In this document: positions 7,951 to 15,796 of the stretch, in pieces
Layout: each line of letters starts with the position of its first letter
Position numbering within the stretch: the stretch's first letter is position 1
Assembly (NCBI RefSeq): GCF_002162375.1
Contig: NZ_CP021425.1
Coordinates: forward strand, 1,237,501 to 1,301,500
Length of the DNA stretch: 64,000 nucleotides
Reading direction: 5' to 3'
Origin: Oleiphilus messinensis
GTDB taxonomy: Bacteria; Pseudomonadota; Gammaproteobacteria; Pseudomonadales; Oleiphilaceae
Notes under the pieces: model-generated
What the model was told of the DNA's origin: nothing
What the model saw: only the letters and a program-made list of their open reading frames with translations
Database searches by the model: none
Program-made: the position numbers and the translations under genes

Positions 7951-9132
7951 CTAGCGCATCAACAGTGCTGCCGGGTGCGTCAGAGCTGGGTGGGTGAACA
8001 AACGGCCTTGTGTTGAGCCATGCGCCATCAGGTAGGCGGGAAGTTGATAACGCACGCGATGCTGGTAGCGGTAGCATCGTAAAGCCTGATGGAGTGTTTT
8101 CGGGTTGGCAGTGCGATTCTTTAGCGGTTTGGCCACGCACTTTGCCAACAGCTCTGCAGAGCTGAATGCCCAACTGCAACCGATACCCGTGAGGGGGTCG
8201 GCACTGAGGTACGCATCACCGATCAACGCCATGCCCTGTATGGTGTAAGGCCGGTACACTGTATCGGTATGCTTGGCAACTATTGGCGCCGTCAGACGTG
8301 TACCCAATGACATGTGCTGTTTGACATGTTGTTCGGCAGTGTGCAGGAACTGTTGTTCGTAAGACTGTTTCGGATTTATGGTTCCTTTGCCGCCGATTTT
8401 ATCCTCGGTCAGGTAGCAACTCACCAACGTTTTCGCACCGTTTGGAAAGGCCGCGATGTAGGTTTGGCCTTTATCGAGCACCCAGATTTTACTGGCATTC
8501 GGCTTTGCCGGTGGTCTATTCTCAAGCTGATTCTCAAGTCGGGTATCCTGGCTATTATAGTAGGCGAACAAGGCAACGCGCCCATTGTAATGGGTGATAC
8601 TTCGAATATTTGCCAGTCTGGCCAGGCTGGATTGCTTGCCATCTGCACCTACAGTCAATGGTGCAGACAACCCCAGGACTTGCTGCTGTTTGTTTTTAAT
8701 ACGAACCCCGGCAATGTCGCCGTGCTCATTCCGAAGGAGTTCATTCAGCGTAAAGCCCTGAAAATAGGACACGCCCGGACTATTGATCGCACGCTCGCGG
8801 ATTAGCGGATCAATCAGTCGACGTTCAATATTTGCCATGCTGTATCGTTTTCGGGGCGGATATTGGAGTCGGGGCCCTGCTGCGATTGCGATGTCCAGAC
8901 GGGTAAGTTGGCCACCGGCTTGGAGCAGCTTTTCCAGAAGCCCCATGGATCGTAAACATTCCACTGCGCCGGGATGAAGCAGATGGCTGCACATTCGCTT
9001 ATAGCTGGCGGGAGATTCCCGTCGTTCCACCAGTGCAATAGATAAGCCCTGATCGGATAGCAGGGTAGCCAGGTGGCAGCCGGCGATGCTGGCACCAATG
9101 ACGATAACGTCGAATTCAAGTGTTGTATTCAT
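7951..9132 (-). CDS. FAD-dependent oxidoreductase (PHBH/geranylgeranyl reductase-like fold)
   Basis: The N-terminal GASIAG motif (residues 13-18) followed by a VERRE acidic end of strand 2 marks the FAD Rossmann fold. The second FAD motif, GDAYLSADPLTGIG, lies near residue 305. This layout is that of flavin monooxygenases and geranylgeranyl reductase or halogenase relatives. The 393-residue protein has no obvious membrane segment or extra domain. There is no operon partner to suggest a substrate: the dehydrogenase lies 172 bp downstream on the same strand. I leave the reaction open. Confidence 0.75.
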   Translation of the reverse strand: MNTTLEFDVIVIGASIAGCHLATLLSDQGLSIALVERRESPASYKRMCSHLLHPGAVECLRSMGLLEKLLQAGGQLTRLDIAIAAGPRLQYPPRKRYSMANIERRLIDPLIRERAINSPGVSYFQGFTLNELLRNEHGDIAGVRIKNKQQQVLGLSAPLTVGADGKQSSLARLANIRSITHYNGRVALFAYYNSQDTRLENQLENRPPAKPNASKIWVLDKGQTYIAAFPNGAKTLVSCYLTEDKIGGKGTINPKQSYEQQFLHTAEQHVKQHMSLGTRLTAPIVAKHTDTVYRPYTIQGMALIGDAYLSADPLTGIGCSWAFSSAELLAKCVAKPLKNRTANPKTLHQALRCYRYQHRVRYQLPAYLMAHGSTQGRLFTHPALTHPAALLMR

Positions 9133-9278
9133 CTTGTTGGGTTAGACCAGGAATCTTGACCCGTATAGAGTAAAGCATAATGTTGACGGTGTAAATATTG
9201 ACAAGCAGGGTCAGCTCGGTCAACTCAAAAGCATGAATCGGTTCACATCTCGTTACGCTGCATTTCACACTTGCCGTT

Positions 9279-9335
9279 TTTAACAAGAATTGCTCCTTTT
9301 TTAACAATGACTAATTTTCGCAAAAGCAGCTTAAT
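9279..9335 (+). promoter_or_regulatory. AraC-type tandem operator and promoter module, copy A
   Basis: Within the 427-bp gene-free stretch 9133-9559, TTTAACAA at 9279 and TTTTAACAATGACT around 9299-9312 are direct repeats whose AACAA cores lie exactly 21 bp (two helical turns) apart. A GCTTAAT hexamer-like -10 follows at 9329-9335, 16 bp after the TGACTA -35-like sequence. A second copy with 30 of the first 34 bases identical lies at 13643. Half-sites 21 bp apart that abut the -35 are typical of class II AraC/XylS-activated promoters. The rest of the gap holds only the roughly 220-base untranslated leader of the next gene. Confidence 0.6.
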
Positions 9336-9559
9336 GCGTTCAGTAGCAATGATTCGGTATTGCGCAAAGCCTCGCTAGGGAAGGGGCTTGAGGAAACAAT
9401 GCTCGGAATCTGATTCCGGTAAAACAAAACACGCTGTTCTGTTTTTATGCATTTTACTCACGCTGACAATCCGAATGTTGTTATTGCTGGAGAGGATCGC
9501 CAATCCGGCGAGCGAATAAATAAAAAACACAAAACGGTATTCCGCAAGGAGAATAAGAG

Positions 9560-10501
9560 ATGAAAGGTCTGAAAAAAGTTGCATTACTGGCTGCAATCAC
9601 CGCAGCATCCTCAGCACAAGCCGAACTGGTCGCAATGGACGACTCTGCATTGAGCGCAACCACCGGTCAGGCGGGTATCACAATTGATATCAACGCTGCA
9701 GAGGTATCCATTGGTGAGATCGCATATCAAGATGAAGGCTTTTTGGCGATTCAGGATTTGGTGTTGACCGGTAGTACTGATGCATTTGGAAGTGGTGCTG
9801 GTGACGGTATTTTGAATAATATTCGAATGGAAATAGATGTAGCCGGTGCTGCGGACTTAACACCAGGTAATCCTACGGATCCTGATAGTTTTCGACTTGG
9901 TAATGACTATCTCGTCCAGGCCGCTGGTATACTAACTGGTAGCCAAATTTCTAATCATAATTATGCGCGCCCAACTATTGGTAACGGCGATTTGGTTATT
10001 TCAATCAAATCAATCAATCTGATCGGTGGCATTCAGACTGTCGATTACGGTTTACAGATTGGTTCTGTTAAGTTGGGTGACTCCAATCAAACGATTGGTC
10101 AAATTGATGGCACCGAGCTCATCTCTGACCTCAATTTGGCCGGTTTCCTCGGTCCTGTGGATATCGTGGTTCATAATAGTGATGACGGTGTAAATATCTC
10201 TGCATATTTCAACGCTGAGGGATCTTTAAACCTTCCATTTATGAACGTATCGACTGAGTTTACCATTCATAATAGCCGTGGTGACACGGTTGTTGCTATT
10301 GGTGCAGTGGATGAAGGTCACTCATTGGCGCATGTTCAGATGAATGTTTCTCGTGGTACTCAAGGTCTTGCGTTTGATTTGCAAAATTTTGAAGCTGATA
10401 TTGACTTGAACAACATCACTATGGGGGCCTCTCCTTCGATCGGTGATTTGTATATTACCGACCTTCACATGACAGCTCAGACGGAAATTTACGGTCACTA
10501 A
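9560..10501 (+). CDS. Secreted DUF6160-like protein
   Basis: The 313-residue product begins with a clear Sec signal peptide (basic start, hydrophobic core, cleavage after AQA near residue 22). The mature start reads ELVAMDDSALSATTGQAGI, the hallmark opening I associate with DUF6160 surface proteins of marine gammaproteobacteria. The rest is rich in Gly, Asn, Asp and short beta-like repeats and has no cysteines, consistent with an extracellular beta-structured protein. AAGGAGAA lies just before the ATG. It follows promoter copy A and is probably controlled by the nearby AraC regulator. The molecular role is unknown. Confidence 0.7.
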   Translation: MKGLKKVALLAAITAASSAQAELVAMDDSALSATTGQAGITIDINAAEVSIGEIAYQDEGFLAIQDLVLTGSTDAFGSGAGDGILNNIRMEIDVAGAADLTPGNPTDPDSFRLGNDYLVQAAGILTGSQISNHNYARPTIGNGDLVISIKSINLIGGIQTVDYGLQIGSVKLGDSNQTIGQIDGTELISDLNLAGFLGPVDIVVHNSDDGVNISAYFNAEGSLNLPFMNVSTEFTIHNSRGDTVVAIGAVDEGHSLAHVQMNVSRGTQGLAFDLQNFEADIDLNNITMGASPSIGDLYITDLHMTAQTEIYGH

Positions 10502-10532
10502 GTTTGACCAAGACGTTGAGCTTGTCCTGAGT

Positions 10533-10562
10533 AAAAAGTCACCCTCGTTGGTGGCTTTTTCA
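10533..10562 (+). terminator. Rho-independent terminator after the DUF6160-like gene
   Basis: AAAAAGTCACC and GGTGGCTTTTT pair over 11 positions with one G-T around a CTCGTT loop, ending in a T run, 31 bases after the stop. Confidence 0.8.
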
Positions 10563-10705
10563 TAAAAAATAACAATGTATATTCAAGTTAGTTGAATCCG
10601 CAGAGACAGTAATTTTTTGTAACAAGTCGCAGGCTAGATTTGCGCGTTGATTGCAGAAGTCTGTATTTTTCTGTTCATTCTAAGTTTTAAACATGGAGTC
10701 AAGAA

Positions 10706-11680
10706 ATGGAATTTAAAAAAATTGCCCACATTTTAGTTGCTTATTCAATTGCTGGTTCCGCCTTCGCGGCGACAGCCACTTTTCACCCCATTTACAGTAT
10801 TGAAAATAATTCAGATTTACCATTTATACCTCCAGAGATCAGTAATTTTGGCCAAATGCCTTTTGGGCAAGCGATTTGGAGTCCTGAAGGTACAACTGAT
10901 TTAAATAGTGCTGCTTTGCAAATATCCGCAGATGGAGAGCGTGTTCTTGTTCGCGAAGGAATAATCGACAACGGGATATTGATCCCATTAGCATTACCTG
11001 AAGATGGTATGAATTTCGTTAGTAATGGAATGTCTGATGACGGGAGTGTGAGAACTGGTGGGAAGCATTCCAATTCATATCAGTTATGGACAGCTGATTC
11101 CGGATACTTACCTCAATATACTGGAAAATATTTGGATCTGAGTGAAAATGGAAGATACATTATCACGAAGTCTGAATTTCTCGACCTTTCAACGGGTATA
11201 ACCACTAATCTTTCAACAGAGTGGGACATTGAGGCTGTTGCAGTTAATTCAGATGGTATTGTAGTTGGTCAGAACGACACAGAAGCCGTTATGTGGAAAA
11301 ATGGGCAAGTTACTGGACTAGGTTTTATTGTGCCGCAAACACGCAGTAAGGCATATGCAATTTCTGAAAATGGTAAAATTGTAGTCGGAAGATCTAATAC
11401 CAATGACCCTGATCCATCGTTGTCGAGAGCTTATAAAAACAATCCTGAGTCCTGGCACATTCAGGAGGCGGTGATTTGGGATGAAGTACATGGTATGCGA
11501 AGTTTGGAAGAGCTGTTGGCAACAGAATACAATGTTGACCTGCAAGGCTGGCGATTGGCAAATGCAACTACCATCTCATCAGATGGATCTCATATCGCAG
11601 GCATAGGTTTGGACGCTGATGGTAATTTGGGTACTTGGATGGTCCGTCTGGTCGATGAATGTTCCGAGCTGAGTTGGTAA
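10706..11680 (+). CDS. Secreted HAF-repeat protein
   Basis: A signal peptide (cleavage around AFA near residue 23) precedes repeated units of the kind AVMWKNGQVTGLG followed by AYAISENGKIVVGRS, which is the HAF repeat pattern of bacterial extracellular proteins that form beta-propeller-like repeats. The C-terminal unit with ISSDGSHIAGIG completes the pattern. No sorting signal or membrane anchor is visible. The gene is noticeably AT-richer than most genes in the window. It has its own 143-bp upstream region after a terminator. The AACAA promoter module found at the two neighbouring exported genes is not evident here; only a lone TTTTTTGTAACAAG occurs near 10610. Confidence 0.65.
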   Translation: MEFKKIAHILVAYSIAGSAFAATATFHPIYSIENNSDLPFIPPEISNFGQMPFGQAIWSPEGTTDLNSAALQISADGERVLVREGIIDNGILIPLALPEDGMNFVSNGMSDDGSVRTGGKHSNSYQLWTADSGYLPQYTGKYLDLSENGRYIITKSEFLDLSTGITTNLSTEWDIEAVAVNSDGIVVGQNDTEAVMWKNGQVTGLGFIVPQTRSKAYAISENGKIVVGRSNTNDPDPSLSRAYKNNPESWHIQEAVIWDEVHGMRSLEELLATEYNVDLQGWRLANATTISSDGSHIAGIGLDADGNLGTWMVRLVDECSELSW

Positions 11681-11859
11681 GTTTAACAATGGTGTGGGGT
11701 GGTCTCTCTATGAGGGCCATCGCCACTTCAATTTTGTGCAGTAAAGATATCACGAGAAGACCAGAAGGCTTTCACTATCGCTCTACAGCATTGATTGTTT
11801 GTTAGTCCTACTTCGAAATCTCTCGTGATATGCCCGTTTTCCCTGAAAGGGAAATTGAA

Positions 11860-12084
11860 TATAGCCGGTGGTTTTAACCACCGGTATGTGGCTCGCAGGG
11901 GGGATTCTCAACCGGTGGTTTTAACCACCGGTATGTGGCTCACAGACGTTTTGATTCTCAACCGGTGGTTTCACCTTCGGTATGTGGCTCGCAGAGGTTT
12001 TGATTCGCAACCGGTGGTTTCACCTTCGGTACGTGGCTCCCAGGTGTTGTGTTCCCCAACCGGTGGTTGAAACCACCGGCTATA
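11860..12084. repeat. Tandem array of palindromic repeats
   Basis: CCGGTGGTT recurs at 11865, 11912, 11962, 12011 and 12060, that is with periods of 47, 50, 49 and 49 bp. Copies 1, 2 and 5 are complete palindromes of the CCGGTGGTT-tt-AACCACCGG type. Copies 3 and 4 have a decayed right arm (CACCTTCGG). A shared linker with TATGTGGCTC and GATTC joins the copies. The ends are mirror images: TATAGCCGGTGGTTT opens the array and its complement closes it at 12084. Small hairpins TTTCCCTGAAAGGGAAA (11838) and CCCCTCCGGGG (12093) flank it. It occupies the gene-free stretch 11681-12145 between two convergent genes and resembles REP/BIME clusters. Confidence 0.8.
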
Positions 12085-12145
12085 GGATTTATCCCCTCCG
12101 GGGAATGTTGGTTTGATTTTCAATTAACACCGTTTTGTCTGGTTA

Positions 12146-13192
12146 TCAAGTCGTCAGATTGTCGTAGTCCCGTTTTTTCGCTTTCCTTCTGATTTCCCCC
12201 GGGGTTTTGCCTGTCCAGCTGCGGTAGGCGCGGGTGAAGCTTGCCTGATCGCCAAAGCCCAGTTTGTACGCAATTTCGTGTAACGGCATGGGAGTGTCCT
12301 GCAGGTACAAGTCTGCGTAGCTTTGTCTGATTTCGTTGCTAATTTCCCGAAATGATGTCCCTTCTTCCGAAAGTTGCTGGCGTAAGTACCGCGAACTCAT
12401 GTTTAATAAAAGCGCACTGCGTTCGATGCTGGCATGGCGCGGTGATTTCATGATGTGTTCGCGAACTTTGGCGGCCAGATTGCTGGCTTTCTCTGAACTG
12501 GATTGAGTCGGGGTTGCGTTTTTCAAATGGTTGCTTTCGGCCAGCGAATAAACCACCTTCAGTTTTTCACATTGTTCTGAATGTTTCACTTGCGGCAGCG
12601 TAACTTGATTGGTTTCTGAACCAAAATGCCATTGCGTGCCTTGTGCAAGCGAGCTCCACTCCGTTGTGTCCAGCGTTGTTTTGAAATCGCAGTCAAAACG
12701 AATGCTGCCGCAAATATTATTCGCGACGGTGTGAATACTCCCCATATAGATTTTGGCCATAAAAGCGCGGGCCGGGCCTATTTCCCAAGTGTCATGCAGG
12801 CGGATGACGACATCACGCCCACTTCTCAGTACTTCCATATCCAGCAGTGGTAAACAGACGCGTATGTGCTTTACCACCGTTTCAATGAGCTGAACTTGAT
12901 CTTCCCGGCTCAACAGCATATAGCCAAAAAGCCCATGGGCACCTAAATCAAGCTGTTGACCGAATTCGAACGCCGCTTTTTCGTCGCTTAGCAGCCACTG
13001 CGCCGTTTCCAAAATCGGAATAACCTGATTCATGGATAAAAAGGCATCGGGGTTTTCCAGCAAGTCCCGGGGAACGGGGCAATGGGCACGGATAACCTCG
13101 GGTGAGATTTGTTTGGATTTCAGGAACTTGAAAAACCGATACGCATACCGTGTGGATATGAGTGGTACGTCATACGTGAGTGCTTCCGGCAT
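12146..13192 (-). CDS. AraC-family transcriptional regulator with arabinose-binding-like N-domain
   Basis: This 348-residue protein has the N-terminal ligand-binding module (AraC_binding-like, PF12625 type, about residues 20-210) seen in OruR/ArgR-like regulators. Its C-terminal double helix-turn-helix (about 245-342) includes LNMSSRYLRQQL and the conserved IAYKLGFGDQASFTRAYRSWTGKTPGEIR signature stretch, split here by description only. It sits between exported-protein genes whose promoters carry 21-bp-spaced direct repeats, the usual binding geometry of this family, so it is the natural candidate activator. The effector is unknown. Confidence 0.88.
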   Translation of the reverse strand: MPEALTYDVPLISTRYAYRFFKFLKSKQISPEVIRAHCPVPRDLLENPDAFLSMNQVIPILETAQWLLSDEKAAFEFGQQLDLGAHGLFGYMLLSREDQVQLIETVVKHIRVCLPLLDMEVLRSGRDVVIRLHDTWEIGPARAFMAKIYMGSIHTVANNICGSIRFDCDFKTTLDTTEWSSLAQGTQWHFGSETNQVTLPQVKHSEQCEKLKVVYSLAESNHLKNATPTQSSSEKASNLAAKVREHIMKSPRHASIERSALLLNMSSRYLRQQLSEEGTSFREISNEIRQSYADLYLQDTPMPLHEIAYKLGFGDQASFTRAYRSWTGKTPGEIRRKAKKRDYDNLTT

Positions 13193-13324
13193 AGCGATTT
13201 ACCTTGGTTGCTCTGTGTTAATTATTGTTTTCTTTAGACTAACAAATGTAAGTCTTGTGTTTTGTGGCCGGTTTTACATTCATGCTTTGATTGCGGTCAC
13301 AGTTTGCAACGGATGAGGGAGGTG

Positions 13325-13361
13325 GTTCCGCTAATGTCAAAACGAGTTCCGGTAATGACAA
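13325..13361. promoter_or_regulatory. 21-bp-period direct repeat upstream of the AraC regulator gene
   Basis: GTTCCGCTAATGTCAA at 13325 and GTTCCGGTAATGACAA at 13346 match at 14 of 16 positions and are spaced exactly 21 bp apart. The pair lies 133 bp upstream of the AraC start codon and 280 bp upstream of copy B of the AACAA module, within the 650-bp gap 13193-13842. Its geometry is that of an AraC-family operator, but its sequence differs from the AACAA module, so it may bind another regulator or be the regulator's own control site. Confidence 0.5.
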
Positions 13362-13642
13362 GCTGAAGTTAGAGTAAAGGCTCTATAAGTTATTGTTTTT
13401 ATGGTTCATTTGTACAAATAAATAGGCGGGATTTGTACCTTTTTTGGGCTTGTTTATCGATGTATTTTGCATGTTTGCTGCACCGTATTCATGCCCTTAG
13501 GGCGTTGATTTGAGGCACACCATACTGTTAGTTAGAACAAAGTGTAACACGTGTTAGTTTGTCACGTTTTGGGTTTGGCTATTTTTGGCAAAAAATTTGA
13601 TGAACCTCTCAAAAACTAGAGGCCGGTTTCACAGCCGCCGGA

Positions 13643-13699
13643 TTTAACAAAAAATGTTCCTTTTTCAACAATGACTCTTTCCTCAAATACCCGCTTAAT
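13643..13699 (+). promoter_or_regulatory. AraC-type tandem operator and promoter module, copy B
   Basis: TTTAACAA at 13643 and TTTCAACAATGACT near 13664-13676 repeat the arrangement of copy A at 9279: the AACAA cores are 21 bp apart, TGACTC forms a -35-like element and GCTTAAT lies at 13693-13699, all at identical spacing. Sequence outside these elements has diverged, which argues for functional conservation rather than recent duplication. It lies 144 bp before the start of the ASH-domain gene. Confidence 0.6.
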
Positions 13700-13842
13700 A
13701 GCCCCCACTGCAGCCCGTTAAGCACATGGCTTGGTCACCAGAGCGTAGCGCAAGTGAATACGTTTTGAATGATGCTGCGGTATCTAATAAGCGCCTGATA
13801 AAAATCAAAAAGAGCATCCGTAAGACACTTAGAGGACTACAC

Positions 13843-15669
13843 ATGAAAACAATAAAATTCAAGATGAATCCGATTCGCTCAGCCATGCTGGGTGCTGCAA
13901 TGATTGCAGCAAACAATGTTGCAATGGCTGCGCCTGTGAGCAAAACACTGGAAATGGTGTGTCCTTTCCCGCTCATTGGTGATCAAACTATCATTGCCCA
14001 GATCAGCGCTGATTTCCCGGAAGAGGTTGTACTGGCGGATAATCCGGTTGTGCCACCCATTTTGATTGACACCATCACGACTGTGCCGGATAAAGCGCGA
14101 CAAGGTCTCGCTTTCGTTGGTGCGACTACGATTACTGGCACCGCGACCAGCATAAATACCATTCATACTGTGTCAGAAGATATTCCAAATATCACAGAGC
14201 TGACAATTGAATCCACCACAGTACCAATGGATGAAACGGGCCCGTTTGATGTGCCAGCGGATGGTATGACGCCTGAAGTTGCGTTCAATGAATCTCACAT
14301 TGGTACCGCTTACATTACTGTAGATGATTTGGTCTTGAACCTCGTCAACCTGAAAGAAGATGGTACGCAAGCACCTGCGCCAATTGGTGAGTTTGAATCT
14401 GACTGCACCATTGTAGAAGGTCAGGATACCACCTTGACCAGCTTCGAAGTGGTGGGTGATATTGTTGTAGAAGACCCTGCAGACATTGATGTTGATGTTG
14501 CTTCGGTGGACTTCGGTACCTTGCAATTGGGTCAAACCGCAACAGAAACTGTTACCATTACCAATACCGGTGATCTGGATCTGGGTATCAATTCCATCTC
14601 TATCGCTGGCGCAGATGCTTCCGCGTTTGTTGAAACCAATGCCTGTACCACCATCGCGGGTGGCGCAAGTTGCGCAGTTGACGTGACTTACACTGCATCT
14701 GAAGAAGGTAGCCAGGCGGCGAACCTGGTTATCGCGTCAACAGATAGCGACGAACCGACTGTTACAGTAGCGCTGACAGGCACCGGACAAGTTGAACTCA
14801 AGCCTGAAATCGAAGTTGTTGGGTCAGTCGATTTCGGTACCATCATTGAAGGCACCACCAAAACAGAAACCATCACCATTGAAAACACGGGCGGAGCAGC
14901 CCTGACCATTTCCAGTGTTGAAGTAACCGGTTCTGAGTTTGTGGAAGTCGGAAGTGATTGTGCGACTGTACCGGCTGGATCAAGCTGTGCTGTTGATGTG
15001 ATGTATGCTGCTGTCTTAGGAGCCAGCACGGGTACTTTGACTATTCTATCCGATGATGAGGACGAAGGTACCACGACAGTTGCCTTGACAGGTGTCGGTG
15101 AGGAAGAGGACATTGAGCCACCTTGCTGTGATATCGAAATCTCTCTGAATGTTGAAGGAGGCTCGTACATTGCTGCTAGCGACGCCACTCTGCCATTACA
15201 GGGTGATATCGTGAGCCTGTTGAACTTGAGCACGGGACTGTTCACGGGTGATTTGTTGCTTGCGCCAACTCAAGGTAAATTTGACATCATTCAGGGCTGG
15301 AGCAAATACCAGGCAACGGCTCACGTCGAGTTTGAATCTGTTGGTATTACCGAAGGTAGCTTGATTGATGGCAAACTTGTCGCGACTTCTCAAGCCTACG
15401 TGAAACTGCCTAAAGTGACCAAAACACTGTTCGGTTTCATTGACTGGCCAATCGGTGGTGGCGCGAACTGTCGTACCAGCGAGCCGGTAACCTTCAATGT
15501 CAGCTCTCCGGATGGCGAGCCCTTCGACCCAATTTTGGGTGGCCGTGTGGTTGGAACTTATGAATTGCCACCACTTGAGAACTGTGGTCTGTTGACCTCC
15601 ATCCTGAACCTCAAAATGGCGGGCCCTGGCAACACAATTGATCTGATAATGACGCCGATTCTGGACTAA
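13843..15669 (+). CDS. Secreted protein with two ASH/choice-of-anchor-D domains, DUF6801-like N-terminus
   Basis: The frame opens at 13726, but the ATG at 13843 is preferred: it has AGAGGA upstream and starts a Sec signal peptide (cleavage after AMA near residue 26). The 608-residue product then has a domain containing VCPFPLIGDQ, as in DUF6801 proteins, then two tandem immunoglobulin-like ASH domains (about 205-310 and 315-415). Each shows the VDFGT, TxTxTITNTG and SCAVDVxY signatures with a disulfide-capable Cys pair. A C-terminal region of about 180 residues with further cysteines follows. Probably extracellular or surface-located; role unknown. It is preceded by promoter copy B. Confidence 0.75.
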   Translation: MKTIKFKMNPIRSAMLGAAMIAANNVAMAAPVSKTLEMVCPFPLIGDQTIIAQISADFPEEVVLADNPVVPPILIDTITTVPDKARQGLAFVGATTITGTATSINTIHTVSEDIPNITELTIESTTVPMDETGPFDVPADGMTPEVAFNESHIGTAYITVDDLVLNLVNLKEDGTQAPAPIGEFESDCTIVEGQDTTLTSFEVVGDIVVEDPADIDVDVASVDFGTLQLGQTATETVTITNTGDLDLGINSISIAGADASAFVETNACTTIAGGASCAVDVTYTASEEGSQAANLVIASTDSDEPTVTVALTGTGQVELKPEIEVVGSVDFGTIIEGTTKTETITIENTGGAALTISSVEVTGSEFVEVGSDCATVPAGSSCAVDVMYAAVLGASTGTLTILSDDEDEGTTTVALTGVGEEEDIEPPCCDIEISLNVEGGSYIAASDATLPLQGDIVSLLNLSTGLFTGDLLLAPTQGKFDIIQGWSKYQATAHVEFESVGITEGSLIDGKLVATSQAYVKLPKVTKTLFGFIDWPIGGGANCRTSEPVTFNVSSPDGEPFDPILGGRVVGTYELPPLENCGLLTSILNLKMAGPGNTIDLIMTPILD

Positions 15670-15740
15670 TTTTCAGATTCGCTTTTCAGCAGTATCCCTG
15701 CGTTAAGCATTAGGCCAGCTATCTCCTGGCTTTACGTTCA

Positions 15741-15769
15741 CGCTTGCCTTCGGGCAAGCGTTTTTTTTT
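15741..15769 (+). terminator. Strong rho-independent terminator
   Basis: CGCTTGCC, TTC and GGGCAAGCG form a stem of eight pairs directly followed by nine T residues, 72 bases after the ASH-protein stop and before the convergent kinase gene. Confidence 0.9.
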
Positions 15770-15796
15770 GGTATATATACTCATTCTATTTCAGCT

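Noticed and set aside
11795-12070. 91-codon frame across the palindrome array
   Set aside because: Its translation is only the repeat read as protein, with no ribosome site.
11860-12084. CRISPR-like regular spacing of repeats
   Set aside because: The sequence between palindromes is itself repeated rather than unique spacers, spacing varies and no cas genes are near.
13726-13842. Upstream start for the ASH-domain protein
   Set aside because: The extra 39 residues precede a complete signal peptide; the ATG at 13843 has a ribosome site.
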